From NCBI GenBank assembly GCA_035048485.1, contig CM068583.1, positions 25,478,841 through 25,542,840 on the forward strand: a stretch of 64,000 bases of DNA. The letters run 5' to 3'. The translations under genes were made by a program, and so were the position numbers. The notes under the pieces are model-generated. The model was not told the origin of the DNA and made no database searches. It worked only from the letters and a program-made list of their open reading frames with translations. Shown one piece after another: positions 10,186 through 23,880 of the stretch (position 1 is the stretch's first letter; every line of letters starts with the position of its first letter). The stretch comes from Pteria penguin (lineage: Eukaryota; Mollusca; Bivalvia; Pterioida; Pteriidae).

Positions 10186-12209
10186 TTATTATTATTATTA
10201 TTATTATTATTCTTTTTATTCCAATCACTTTTTTTGAGTGCAATTTTCTCAGAAACGGCTTCACTGTCAACATTTTTGTTCTCCTTTACTTACTAATAAA
10301 GCAAAACTTGATAGATTTAAAAGAAAATTTTGCTAAAATTCAAGATCTAAGAAAAGTTACGTAACAGTTTCTAATTTTTAAAATCTCTAAAGTATAACTT
10401 TTATTATGCAAGCTAGATTCCTCAAATTTTCTGTTTGATGTTGTACAGGTGTAGTTCTTGACATCCGAATTAACGCAGATTAGGTAACTATTATAGCTAA
10501 GACGCTGTAAAGGTTTAAAATTTTCAACTTATTACGTAATTTCAAAAAACTTTTATTTTAAGCTTTAGGGCTGCAAAAATATTGCCAAACGATTTAGAGG
10601 GTCAATATAAGGGTAAAAACAGTTATTTTAAAAATTTAAATTCATTTTTAAGTAGGTTTTAAATTTTCTTTAATAAAATGTTTATTATTTAAGCTAGACT
10701 CCCCAAATTTTCTTTATAATGTTGTACAGGTGTAGATGTTGACAACCAACTTAACGCCGATTATGTAACTTTTACGGTAAAGGCGCTATTTGTGTTTAAA
10801 GTTTTTAAACTCATTACGTAACTTTAAAACTTTTTTATTTTAGGTCCTAGCGTTAAAAAAATATTACAAAACGATTTAGAATGTCAATTTCATGGTGTAG
10901 GAGGTCTTTAAAATATTTTTTATCCATTTTTAATTGAGAAATTTAAGATTTTCACAAATTTGGTTAGTTACGTAATTGCTTCATAACTTGCTTATTTTTC
11001 GTCATATGATCAAGAAAAAACCATACAGCACGTGAGAAGGGTTTTCTCTTTTAAATGATATTTTCAAAAACATCGTAATATTTGCCCCCTTCCCTCTAGC
11101 GTGCGCAGACCCTATCGAGAGAGGGTCTTAAATCGCCGAAATTTCACCCCGATTCTTCAATTCCATTTTCAGAAAAACGGATTTATCTACATACTTTATA
11201 TTTTCGGTATAGACTCTCGAAGACACTGTTACCCGTTTAAGAAAAAAAAAATTTCAAAAATAAAAGTTTTCAAAAACATTACATAACAATGAGTAAAATT
11301 TTAAATTCTCCACCATACAGCGTTATTTTAAATGCTAGAGTATTCAAATTTTATTTGTCATATTCTCTAGGGTCATATCTTTAAAAAATTCATCGGCCGA
11401 TAATATCTATCTTTTTTAGTTTGGCCGCTATTTCAATTTAAAGTTTTTAAATAATTACGTAATTTGCAAAAACATTTTATTTTTAGTCTTATCGTTTCCA
11501 AAACATCACCAAACGACTTTCCGTATCGATTTTAGTATGAAACATGTTTCTCAGTATTTGAAAGTGAGCGATTTAAAGGATTTTTAAAAAAAATACCTTA
11601 TTTGCGTAACTTTCATGTTTTTTCTTATTTGCCGTATGAACAAAGTATAAAAAGGAGAGTTTGAGAATGTATTTTGAATTCGAATTCTTAAACAAAAATC
11701 ACATTTTTTGCCCTCTACCCGCTACTGATGAACAAGGCAATAAAAAAATCTTGTCCGAGCGTCGGGATTACATCTAAGGGAAGCGCGGTGAATTTCCCTT
11801 GCTAAATACCGACTTCAAACGTGTATGATAGTCACGGGGAAAGCGCAGTAACTCGCAATTAATTCAATCGCGATTAATTCAATCGAGAGTTACGGCGCTT
11901 TGTCCGTGGAATATTTAATCGACTGTTATAATGGAGAGCCGTAATATGTATGATTTCTTTAACTTGATTTTCGATTTATTTCCTCTAGATAATACTTTTT
12001 TCAATTTTAATTATTAATTAATTTGATTGCTTGAGGGTTTTTTTTTGGGGGGGGGGAGGGGGGGGGGAGGTTATTTTTGTGTGTAAAGTACATTTAAGTC
12101 ATTCTCCTGATCCTTTTTCTTTCTTTCTTTCTTTCTATCTACTTATTTTTCTTTTTTCTTTCGAGAGAGGAAGACCCGCCCTGTTGCCTCGGCAACAGGT
12201 AAGCTCTAG
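10186..12209 (+). mobile_element. Unit U6: long type A unit
   Basis: A 2024-bp three-block unit without a 5' cassette, entering directly from (TTA)n. It is very similar to U1 and U20 across all blocks. The G-rich tract at about 12047-12070 is interrupted by A. The 3' end is standard, with CTAG at 12206-12209. Confidence 0.8.
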
Positions 12210-14687
12210 TTATTATTATTCTTCTTCCGCCGTTTTATGTCGGCAGCCTTTTCTCGCTTACTATTCAAGATAGAGCTATTCTGTTTGCAGCATTCAAATT
12301 TCCATATTTTTCTTCAGAGGCGTTTTGTTCATTTTTTTGAATTAGCGCTTTATAAGGGCGCAAGGGCGCCTAAAAGGTCAAATATTTGGGTATCTATAGC
12401 TTCCTTATTTATCGGCCGATTTTGATGAAATTTTCACTAAACGTTGTCTCGTGCTCACGCGCAATAATAAAGACATTTACCTGTTTCATACCTGATAAGA
12501 CTATTTAGCTAGCCTGAGACGAAAAATGCGTATTTTGCGACCGTGTTTATTTATCGTCCGATCTTGCTCAAATTTGGAGGGTAAGTTTAAAATGCAAAAT
12601 AATAGTGGCATACAAAATTTGAGCGAAATCGAACTATTCTAATACCATTTTTAAGTGAAAATTAAAAATTTTAAAAAAATTTAGTGATTAAAGTAATTTC
12701 GTTGTCACTCGCTTATTTTACATCGGATTGCCACCAAAATAAAACCTATGCGTGAGGAGGGTTCACTCTTTTAGATTTAATTTTCATACATTTCCTATGA
12801 TTTTCCGTTTTCCCTAGGTTATCGGGGAAAGCTATCGAGAGCCACCCTCGGAAAGCGAGAAATACGCGCCGCAGTTAGCGAATTTTTCACTTTCAATTTC
12901 TAAAAAGCTGCTTTCTTTTGAAAATTTCATCTTTCGGCTATTAGTTTTCACAGACACATACTCCCGTTTAATGAAAAAAAATTTCGAAATATACGGCTTT
13001 TCAAGAAAATTACGTAACAATAAATTTTTTTTCAATTTTCGCGTATGTAGCTTTTATTTTTAATGGTAGATCTCTCAAATTTTCACTGTTATGTTCTCTA
13101 GGTTCATATCTTTAGAACTTTCATCGGCCGATATTATCTATCTCTTTTAGTTTGGCCTCTATTTCAATTTAAAGTTTTTTAAAAATTACGTAATGTTCAA
13201 AACTGTCTTATTTTTAGTTTCACAGTTTCCAAAACATTACGAAACGATTTTGCGTAACGATTTTACTATGAAACATGTTTCTCAGTATTTGAAAGTGAGC
13301 AATTTAAAGGTTTTTTAAAAAAATATCTTGCTTGCGTAACTTTTAATGTATTGTTTTATTCCTCGTATGAACAAATTATAAAAACAAGAGTTTGAGAAAG
13401 CATTTTGAATTCGATTTCTTAAACAAATATCAAATTTTGGGCACTCTACCGATGAACAACGCAATAAACACACTTCAGAAGCGCTGTGAATTTGCCTTGC
13501 TTAATACCTTGCACGGCACCGCTGTTATACAGGACTTCTTCCATGGACAAGGTGCAGTAACTCGCGATTAATTCAATCGCGATTTAATGTGCTTTATATA
13601 AAATAGAGTTTGAGAAAGTATTATGAATTCGAATTCTTAAACAAAAACAAAAACAGACAAACAAAAAGAAACAAAAAAAAAAAAAAAACAAAACAAAAAA
13701 AAAAAACCAATGATTGCATTCTACGAGCTACTGCTGAACAAGGCTATAAAGAAATCTTCTCCGAGCGTCGGCATTACACATTAGAGAAGCGCGGTGAATT
13801 TGCCTTGCTTAATACCTCGCACAGCGCCGCTGTTATACAGGACTTCAAACGTGTGAGAATTAATCGCGAGTTACAGTGCTTTACCTGTGGAATACGAGAC
13901 ATTGTCAAGTCTTTGTTTTGTATATTGGGGAAAGCGGCATTACTAAAGGCCATCGCGAGGAGAATTGTTTATTGCAGCAGAGTGGCGATTCAAGGTCAAA
14001 CATCTGTACACGCGAAATACCTTGCGTAAGTTAACAAATAAACAACATAAAGCGGGGTGTAAGGACTGGAGATCTAGGTTACACGTGCAGATTGTACTAA
14101 GTGTGACTGTCCTACATGTTTCTTGTTTCAAATATATGGTCAAGCCGCTGTTATACAGGACTTCAAACGTGTGTGAATTAATCGCGAGTTACAGTGCTTA
14201 CCTGTGGAATACGAGACATTGTCAAGTCTTTGTTTTGTATATTGCGGAAAGCGGCATTATTAACGGCCATCGCGAGGAGAATTGTTTATTCCAGCAGAGT
14301 GGCGATTCAAGGTCAAACATCTGTACACGCGAAATACCTTGCGTAAGTTAATAAATAAACAACATAAAGCGGGGAGTAAGGACTGGAGATCTAGGTTACA
14401 CGTGCAGATTGTACTAAGTGTGACTGTCCTACATGTTTCTTGTTTCAAATATATCGTCAAGAGTAGTCGATATTGTGCGATGTAGGCTTCAGTACAATGT
14501 ATATAATGTAAGTCGCTGTTACTTACTATTTCTGCAAGTAGATTGCGCAATGTGGATACCATCACTAAAGATCAGATATCTGGATCGTGAAAAAGAATTG
14601 TGTATTAGAGTAGGAGATCTCAGCTTCGTTGCTTCGACTTTAACTTGTGAAACCTACTCGTTGCTTTAGCAACGAGCTCGTTTCTAG
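12210..14687 (+). mobile_element. Unit U7: divergent type C unit with a different terminal hairpin
   Basis: The longest short-class unit (2478 bp). Its 5' part (12215-12700) is unlike the other units. From about 13090 it shares the conserved ATCGGCCGAT / TTTGGCC / TTACGTAA core box. A long A-rich tract lies at 13640-13710. The 3' part contains a 318-bp tandem duplication (13827-14144 and 14145-14462). It ends with CTCGTTGC-TTTA-GCAACGAG (14657-14676) and CTAG at 14684-14687, the same terminus as 1-406. The GGAAGACCC subterminal repeat is absent. A frame related to that of U5 is open from 13610 to 14029, but its start is low-complexity Lys/Asn-rich sequence. Confidence 0.72.
13827..14462 (+). 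repeat. 318-bp tandem duplication within the type C unit
   Basis: The sequence starting CCGCTGTTATACAGGACTTC at 13827 recurs at 14145. The intervening text matches throughout, with only scattered substitutions (for example TTATTGCAGCAG against TTATTCCAGCAG) and single-base indels. The last part of copy 2 is the same sequence that opens the window at position 1. Confidence 0.85.
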
Positions 14688-14748
14688 TTATTAGGGTCTT
14701 CCGATTCCATCGGAAGACCCTTCTGTTATTGTGAAGTTTTTTCTTTAC

Positions 14749-14789
<41 letters not shown>

Positions 14790-16566
14790 TTATTCCTATC
14801 ACTTTGACTGCAATTTTCTCAGAAACAGCTTTACCAACAACCTTTTCTCTTTGCTACTAAATTGATTAGGCAAAAGGAAATTGATTCATATAAAGAAAAT
14901 TGAAAAATTTTGATTTTTAAAGAAATTACATAACAGTGCATTATTTTTTAAATTTCTCAAATACAAGTTTATTATTCAAGATGGATTCCTCAAATTTTAA
15001 TTTTAATTTTTGACAGGTATGTTCTTGACATTGAAGCTAACACCGATTATCTAGCTTTTATAGTATAGCCGCAATTTAAGTTTAAAAATTACGTAATTTT
15101 TAAAATGTTTTATTAGTCTTAGCATTTCAAAAATGCTACCAAACGATTTAGAATATCAATTTCACCATAAAAAACTATGTTTCATGATTTGAAAACCATT
15201 TTAATACCATTTTAAAGTTAAAATTTTAAAAAATTTTAAAATCAGGTGATTAAAATAATTTCATTGTCATTCGCTTATTTTTGGTCGGATGGCCACCAAA
15301 ATAAATCCCGTACGTGAGAAGGGTTCACTCTTTTAAATTTATTTTTCAAAACTTTCCTATGATTTGCCGTTTTCCTTAGGTTATCGGTCAAAGCTATCGA
15401 GAGCCGCCGTCGGAAAGCGAGAAATACGCGCCGTAATTAGCGAATTTTTCAATTTCAATTTCTGAATAACGGATTTATCTACACACTTTATATTTTTCCT
15501 ATAGACTCTCAGAGACGCCGTTGCCCGTTTAAGTAAAAAAAAGTTTAAAAATGAAAGTTTTCAAAAACATTACGTAACAATTAGCTAAATCTTAAATTCT
15601 CACCTATATAGCTTATTTTTAATGTTACACTATCTAAATTTGAACTATCATAATCTCTAGATTCATATCTTTACAAAATTCATCGGCCGATAATATCTAT
15701 CTCTTTTAGTTTGGCCGCTATTTCAATTTAAAGTTTTTAAATAATTACGTAATTTGCAAAAACATCTTATTTTTAGTCTTATCGTTTCCATAACATCACC
15801 AAACGATTTTCCGTACCGATTTTAGTATGAAACATGTTTCTCGGTATTTGAAAGTGAGCGATTTAAAGGATTTTTAAAAAAAATACCGTATTTGCGTAAC
15901 TTTCATGTTTTTTCTTATTTGTCGTATTAACAAAGTATAAAAAGGAGAGTTTGAGAAAGTGTTTTGAAATCGAAATCATAAATAAAAATCACATTTTTTT
16001 TGCCCTCTACCCGCTACTGATGAACAAGGCAATAAACAAATCTTGTCCGAGCGTCGGGATTACACAGTAGAGAGGCGCGGTGAATTTGCCTTGCTTAATA
16101 CCGACTTCAAACGTGTATGATAGTCACGGGGAAAGCGCAGTAACTCGCGATTAATTGAATCGCGTTTAATTCAATCGAGAGTTACGGCGCTTTGTCCGTG
16201 GAATGTTTAATCGATTGTTATAATGGAGAGCCGTAATATGTATGATTTACTTTAATTTGAATTTCTTTGTCTCCTTAATATAATAGTCATATCTGCTATA
16301 TATATAGCTATCTTGAGCTTTGAAACGCGCAATACATACACTCTATCCAGCTATAGATAATAGGTTTTTTTTCAATTTTAATTATTAATTAATTTGATTG
16401 CTTGAGGGGTTTTTTTTTTGGGGGGGGGTATTTTTGTGTGTAAAGTACATGTAACTCATTCTCCTGATCTTTTTTCTTTCCTTCTTTCTTTCTATCTACT
16501 TATTTTTCTTTTTTCTTTCGAGATAGGAAGACCCGCCCTGTTGCCTCGGCAACAGGTAAGCTCTAG
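14688..16566 (+). mobile_element. Unit U8: short hybrid A/B unit with one 5' cassette
   Basis: A 1879-bp two-block unit. A 5' hairpin at 14694-14720 is followed by (TTA)n. Its first block carries segments shared with type C (TATCGAGAGCCGCC and GGAAAGCGAGAAATACGCGCC). The tail starts as B (ATGTATGATTTACTTTAATTTG, ATAGTCATATCTGC) and switches to A (TTAATTATTAATTAATTTG, then a short G run at about 16420). The 3' end is standard, with CTAG at 16563-16566. The mixture suggests recombination between unit classes. Confidence 0.76.
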
Positions 16567-18293
16567 TTATTATTATTATTATTATTATTATTCTCAGCAC
16601 TTTGACTGCCATTTTCTCAGAAACTGCTCGACCAACAACCTTTTTGATCTGTTTTACTAACTTGGTGAGCCAGGGGAAATTGATTCATAAGAAAAAAAAT
16701 TGTAAAATTAATCTTTTTAAGTAAATTACATAACAGTGCTTTATTTTTTAAATTTGTCAAATACAAGTTTATTTTTCAAGATAAAGTGTTTAATTTTTCA
16801 TTTTTATTTTTGACAAGTATGTTCTTGACATTGAAGCCAACACCGATTATCTAGCTTTTATAGTATAGCCGCTATTTAAATTTAAAAATTACGTAATTTT
16901 TAAAATGTTTTATTTTAAGTCTTAGCATTTCAAAAATGCTACCAAACGATTTAGAATATCAATTTCACCATAAAAAACTATGTTTCATGATTTGAAAACC
17001 ATTTTAATACCATTTTAAAGTGAAAATTTAAAAAAATTTTAAAATCAGGTGATTAAAATAATTTCATTGTCATTCGCTTATTTTTGGTCGGATGGCCACC
17101 AAAATAAATCCCGTACGTGAGAAGGGTTCACTCTTTTAAATTTATTTTTCAAAACTTTCCTATGATTTGCCGTTTTCCTTAGGTTATCGGTCAAAGCTAT
17201 CGAGAGCCGCCGTCGAAAAGCGAGAAATACGCGCCGTAATTAGCGAATTTTTCAATTTCAATTTCTGAATAACGGATTTATCTACACACTTTATATTTTT
17301 CCTATAGACTCTCAAAGACGCCGTTGCCCGTTTAAGTAAAAAAAAAGTTTAAAAATGAAAGTTTTCAAAAACATTACGTAACAATTAGCTAAATCTTAAA
17401 TTCTCACCTATATTGCTTATTTTTAATGCTACACTATCCAAATTTGAACTATCATAATTTCTAGGTTCATATCTTTACAAAATTCATCGGCCGATAATAT
17501 CTATCTCTTTTAGTTTGGCCGCTATTTCAATTTAAAGTTTTTAAATAATTACGTAATTTGCAAAAACATCTTATTTTTAGTCTTATCTTTTCCAGAACAT
17601 CACCAAACGATTTTCCGTACCGATTTTAGTATGAAACATGTTTCTCGGTATTTGAAAGTGAGCGATTTAAAGGATTTTTAAAAAAAATACCGTATTTGCG
17701 TAACTTTCATGTTTTTTCTTATTTGTCGTATTAACAAAATATTAAAAGGAGAGTTTGAGAAAGTGTTTTGAAATCGAAATCATAAACAAAAATCATATTT
17801 TTTTGCTCTCTACCCGCTACTGATGAACAAGGCAATAAACAAATCTTGTCCGAGCGTCGGGATTACATCTAAGAGAAGCGCGGTGAATTTCCTTTGCTAA
17901 ATACCGACTTCAAACGTGTTTGATAGTCACGGGGAAAGCGCAGTAACTCGCGATTAATTCAATCGCGATTGATTCAATCGGGAGTTACGGCGCTTTGTCC
18001 GTGGAATGTTTAATCGACTGTTATAATGGAGAGCCGTAATATGTATGATTTCTTTAACTTGATTTTCGATTTACTTACTCTAGATAATACTTTTTTCAAT
18101 TTAATTATTAATTAATTTGATTGCTTGACGGTTTTTTTTTTTTTGGGGGGGGGGGTATTTTTGTGTGTAAAGTACATTTAAGTCATTCTCCTGATCTTTT
18201 TTCTTTCTTTCCTTCGTTCTATCTACTTATTTTTCTTTTTTCTTTCGAGAGAGGAAGACCCGCCCTGTTGCCTCGGCAACAGGTAAGCTCTAG
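16567..18293 (+). mobile_element. Unit U9: short type A unit
   Basis: A 1727-bp two-block unit without a 5' cassette. Its first half matches U8, including the type C-like segment around 17200. The tail is type A, with T12 and a G10 run near 18145-18155. CTAG lies at 18290-18293. Confidence 0.78.
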
Positions 18294-20301
18294 TTATTAG
18301 GGTCTTCCGATTCCATCGGAAGACCCTTCTGTTATTGTGATGTTTTTTCTTTACATTTGTTATTTGGGTCTTCCGATTCCATCGGAAGACCCATTTGTTA
18401 TTGTGATGTTTTTTCTTTACATTTGTTTTTATTATTCTTTTTATTCTAAACAGGATTTTTGACTGCAATTTTCTCAGCAACGGCTTTACCAGTAATCTTT
18501 TTTTCTCTTTTACTTTGTTTCCAAACTTAAACTTACTAGATTTATAAGAAAAGTTTTGAAAAATTCCGGTTTTAAAGAAAATTACAGAGCCATATTTAAT
18601 TTTTAAACTTTCTCAAATAAAACGTTTATTATTTAAGCTAGACTCCTCAAACTTTCTTGTTAATGTTGTACAGGTGTAGGTCCTGACAACCGAATTTACG
18701 CCGATTATGTAACTATTAGGATAAAGACGCTATTTGTGTTTAAAGTTTTTAAACTCATTACGTAACTTTCAAACTCGTTTATTTTAAGTCCTAGCGTAAC
18801 AAAAAGAAAACAAAACGATTTAGAATGTCAATTTCAGCTTGAAAAAGTTGTTTTAATATTTTAAAATTATTTTTAAGTGAGAAATTTAAGATTTTCAAAA
18901 ATTTGGTTAGTTGCGTAATTGCTTCATAACTTGCTTATTTTTCGTCGTATGATCACAAAAAACCAATACAGCACTAGAGAAGGGTTTACTCTTTTGAACT
19001 TTTTTTTTAAAAACCATCGAAATATTTGCCCCCTTCCCTCTGGCGTCTGCAAACCTTATCGAGAGGGGGTCTTAAATCGCCAAAATTTCACCCCGATTTT
19101 TCAATTCCATTTTCTGAGAAACAGTTTTATCTACACGCTTCATATTTTTATTACAGACCTTCACCGGCACCGTTACCCGTTTAGATAAAAAAAATTTTGA
19201 AAATCGATGTTTTTTGGAAAGATTACGTAACAATTAATTAAATTTTAAATTCTCCACTAACAGCGTTATTTTTAATGCTACACTATCCAAATTTGAACTA
19301 TCATATTTTCTAGGTTCATATCTTTACAACTTTCATCGGCCGATAATATCTATCTCTTTTAGTTTGGCCGCTATTTCAATATAAAGTTTTAAATAATTAC
19401 GTAATTTGCAAAAATGTTTTATTTTTAGTCCGATCGTTTCCAGAGTATTACGAAACGGTTTTCCGTAACCATTTCAGTAAGAAATATGTTTCTCAGTATT
19501 TGAAAGTGACCAATTTAAAGATTTTTAAAAAATATTTTACTTGCGTAACTTTCGTGTATCTTCTTATTCTTCGTATGAACAAAGAATAAAAACGAGAGTT
19601 TGAGAAAGAATTTGAATTCGAATTCTTAAACAAAAATAACATTTTTTTGCACTCTACTGATGAACAACGCAATCTACAAATCTTCTCCGAGCGTCGGGAT
19701 TACACATTAGAAGACCGTGTTAAATTTGCCTTGCTTAATACCTCGCACAGCGCCGTTCCTATAGAGACGGGAAAAGCGCAGTAACTCGCGATTAATTATT
19801 AATTCATTCGCGAGTTACTGGGCTTTCCCCGTGGAATATCTAATCGGCAATTATAAAGGAATCCCTCAATATGTATGTTTACTTAAATTTGAGTTTCTTT
19901 ATCTCCTTACTATAGTAGTCATCTCAGTGCTATACGTACAGCTAACGTGACCTTTGAAATAAATGCGTAATACACACTCTCTATCCAGCTTTGTCGTATT
20001 ACGTCACCACGCTTCTGAATGGGAATTCTGTAATACACAGACTTTCCGTAGCTGGATTCATGCCGCTTTAATTACATGAGTGTGTTTACATAGTGTCTCG
20101 GCGAGATATATACATGTATCTATGTATATACTTCTCATTTGTCCTAATCGGCATATCTATGATGCCGCAATAAATGCGTATACTCATTGCAGTATCTCGT
20201 TTCTTTTTTCTTTTTTTTCCCTTCTTTCTACGTACATATTTTTCTTTTTTTTTCTAAAGAGGAAGACCCGCCCTGTTGCCTCGGCAACGGGTAAGCTCTA
20301 G
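18294..20301 (+). mobile_element. Unit U10: type B unit with two 5' cassettes
   Basis: A 2008-bp unit that begins with two hairpin cassettes (18300-18326 and 18366-18392). The body and tail are nearly identical to U16 and U17. The terminal hairpin has GGCAACGGG instead of GGCAACAGG, so one T-A pair becomes a T-G wobble. CTAG lies at 20298-20301. Confidence 0.8.
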
Positions 20302-22092
20302 TTATTATTATTATTATTATTATTATTCTTATTCTCAGCACTTTGACTGCATTTTTCTCAAAAACGGCTAAACCAACAACCTTTTTATCGCGGTTACTGG
20401 CTTGATGAGCCAGGGGAAATTGATTGATAAGAAAAAAATATCGAAATATTATGGTTTTAAAGGAAATTACGTAATAGGGCTAAATTTTTTTATTTTCTCA
20501 AAAACAAGTTTATTATTTTAGATAGATTCCTCAAATTTTCATTCTTAAATTTGACAGGTGTGTTCTTGACAATGAAAGCAACGCCGATTATCTACTTTTA
20601 ACAGTTAAGCCGTTATTAAAATTTAAAAATTACGTAATTTTTAAACTGCTTTGTTTTAAGTCTAAGCATTTTAAAAATGGTATAGAGCGATTTAGAATGT
20701 CAATTTCATGATAAAAAAGTTTCTTTTAATATTTGAAATCCATTTTTAAATGAGAAATTTAAGTTTTTCACAAATTTGGTTAGTTACGTAATTGCTTCAT
20801 AACTTTCTTAGTTTTTATCATATGATCACCAAAATGTAATCAGTAAAGGAGAAGGGTTAGCGCTTTTGAATTATATTTTCAAAAACATCGAAATATTAGC
20901 CCCCTTCCCTCTATCGTCGTACAACCCTATCGAGAGAGGGTCTTAAAACGCCGAAATTTCACCCCGATTTTTCAATTCCATTTTCTGAGAAACGGTTTTA
21001 TGTACATCCTTCATGTTGTGTCTGTCGACTTTCACAGGCACTGTTACCCGTTTAAGTAAAAAAAAAAATTACAAAATGCAAGTTTTCAAAAACATTACGT
21101 AATAATGAGTAAAATTTTAAATTCTCCCCTTTATAGCATTATTTTTCATGCTACACTTTCCAAATTTGAACTGTCATACTCTCTAGGTTCATATCTTCAC
21201 AAAATTCATCGGCCGACAATATCTATCTATTTTAGTTTGGCCGCTATTTCAATTTAAATTTTTAAAAAATTACGTAATTTGCAAAACTTGTTTTATTTTT
21301 AGTCCTATCGTTTCCAGAGTATTACGAAACGATTTTCCGTAACCATTTCAGTATGAAATATGTTTCTCCGTATTTGAAAGTGAGCGATTTAAAGGATTTT
21401 AAAAAAAAAAATACCGTATTTGCGTAACTTTCATGTTTTTTCTTATTTGTCGTATTAACAAAGTATAAAAAGGAGAGTTTGAGAAAGTGTTTTGAAATCG
21501 AAATCATAAACAAAAATCACATTTTTTTTGCCCTCTACCCGCTACTGATGAACAAGGCAATAAACAAATCTTGTCCGAGCGTCGGGATTACACAGTAGAG
21601 AGGCGCGGTGAATTTGCCTTGCTTAATACCGACTTCAAACGTGTATGATAGTCACGGGGAAAGCGCAGTAACTCGCGATTAATTGAATCGCGTTTAATTC
21701 AATCGAGAGTTACGGCGCTTTGTCCGTGGAATGTTTAATCGATTGTTATAATGGAGAGCCGTAATATGTATGATTTACTTTAATTTGAGTTTCTTTGTCT
21801 CCTTAATATAATAGTCATATCTGCTATATATATAGCTATCTTGAGCGTTGAAACGCGCAATACATACACTCTATCCAGCTATAGATAATAGTTTTTTTTT
21901 CAATTTTAATTATTAATTAATTTGATTGCTTGAGGGTTCTTTTTTTGGGGGGGGGGATTTTGTGTGTAAAGTACATGTAACTCATTCTCCTGATCTTTTT
22001 TCTTTCCTTCTTTCTTTCTATCTACTTATTTTTCTTTTTTCTTTCGAGATAGGAAGACCCGCCCTGTTGCCTCGGCAACAGGTAAGCTCTAG
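20302..22092 (+). mobile_element. Unit U11: short hybrid unit
   Basis: A 1791-bp unit without a 5' cassette. The first block resembles U2/U3. The middle (about 20960-21380) resembles U4 and U15. The 3' part and hybrid tail match U8, including TATATATATAGCTATCTTGAGC and a short G run near 21947. CTAG lies at 22089-22092. It appears to be a mosaic of at least three unit classes. Confidence 0.77.
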
Positions 22093-23791
22093 TTATTATT
22101 ATTCTTATTCTTAGCACTTTGACTGCCATTTTCTCAGAAACTGCTTGACCAACAATCTTTTTATCTTGGCTACTGACTTGATGAGCCAGGGGAAATTGAT
22201 TGATAAGAAAAAGATATCAAACTATTATGGTTTTAAAGGAAATTACGTAATAGGTTTAATTTTTTTATTTTCTCAAAAACAAGTTTATTATTTAAGATAG
22301 ATTCCTCAACTTTTCATTCTTAAATTTGACAGGTGTGATTCTGACAATGAAATCAACGCCGATTATATACATTTAACGGTTAAGCCGTTATTTAAATTTA
22401 AAAATTACGTAATTTTTAAACTTCGTTGTTTTAAGTCTAAGCATTTTAAAAATGGTACAAAACGATTTAGAATGTCAATTTCATGGTAAAAAAGTTTCTT
22501 TTAATATTTGAAATCCGTTTTTAATTGAGAAATTTAAGTTTTTCAAAAATTTGGTTAGTTACGTAATTGCTTCATAACTTTCTTAGTTTTTATCATATGA
22601 TCACCAAAATTCAATCAGCAAAGGAGAAGGGTTAGCGCTTTTGAATTATATTTTCAAAAACATCGAAATATTAGCCCCCTTCCCTATATCGTCGGACAAC
22701 CCTATCGAGAGAGGGTCTTAAAACGCCGAAATTTCACCCCGATTTTTCAATTCCATTTTCTGAGAAACGGTTTTTATGTACAGACTTCAAATTTTTTCTA
22801 TAAATTTTCATCGGCAGCGTTACCCGTTTAAGTAAAAAAAAAGTTTAAAAATTAAAGTTTCCAAAAAGATTACGTAACAATTATTTAAATTTTAAATTCT
22901 CCCCTATATAGCTTATTTTTAATGCTACACTATCCAAATTTAAACTATCATATTTTCTAGGTTCATATCTTTAAAAAATTTATCGGCCGATAATATCTAT
23001 CTTTTTTAGTTTGGCCGCTATTTCAATTTAAAGTTTTTAAATAATTACGTAATTTGCAAAAACATTTTATTTTTAGTCTTATCGTTTCCAGAACTTCACC
23101 AAACGATTTTCCGTACCGATTTCAGTATGAAACATGTTTCTCAGTATTTGAAAGTGAGCGATTTAAAGGATTTTTTTTTAAATACCTTATTTGCGTAACT
23201 TTCATGTTTTTTCTTATTTGTCGTATTAACAAAGTATAAAAAGGAGAGTTTGAGAATGTATTTTGAATTCGAATTCTTAAACAAAAATCACATTTTTTGC
23301 ACTCTACCCGCTACTGATGAACAAGGCAATAAAAAAATCTTGTCCGAGCGTCGGGATTACATCTAAGAGAAGCGCGGTGAATTTCCCTTGCTAAATACCG
23401 ACTTCAAACGTGTATGATAGTCACGGGGAAAGCGCAGTAACTCGCGATTAATTCAATCGCGATTACTTCAATCGAGAGTTACGGCGCTTTGTCCGTGGAA
23501 TGTTTAATCGACTGTTATAATGGAGAGCCGTAATATGTATGATTTCTTTAACTTGATTTTCGATTTATTTCCTCTAGATAATACTTTTTTCAATTTTAAT
23601 TATTAATTAATTTGATTGCTTGAGGGTTTTGTTTTCTTTTTTTTGGGGGGGTGTATTTTTGTGTGTAAAGTACATTTAAGTCATTCTCCTGATCTTTTTT
23701 CTTTCTTTCCTTCTTTCTATCTACTTATTTTTCTTTTTTCTTTTGAGAGAGGAAGACCCGCCCTGTTGCCTCGGCAACAGGTAAGCTCTAG
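22093..23791 (+). mobile_element. Unit U12: short type A unit
   Basis: A 1699-bp two-block unit without a 5' cassette and with a minimal (TTA)n. The A tail has an interrupted T tract (GTTTTCTTTTTTTT) before G7 at about 23644-23650. The 3' end is standard, with CTAG at 23788-23791. Confidence 0.78.
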
Positions 23792-23849
23792 TTAGGGTCT
23801 TCCGATTCCATCGGAAGACCCTTCTGTTATTGTGATGTTTTTTCTTTAC

Positions 23850-23880
<31 letters not shown>

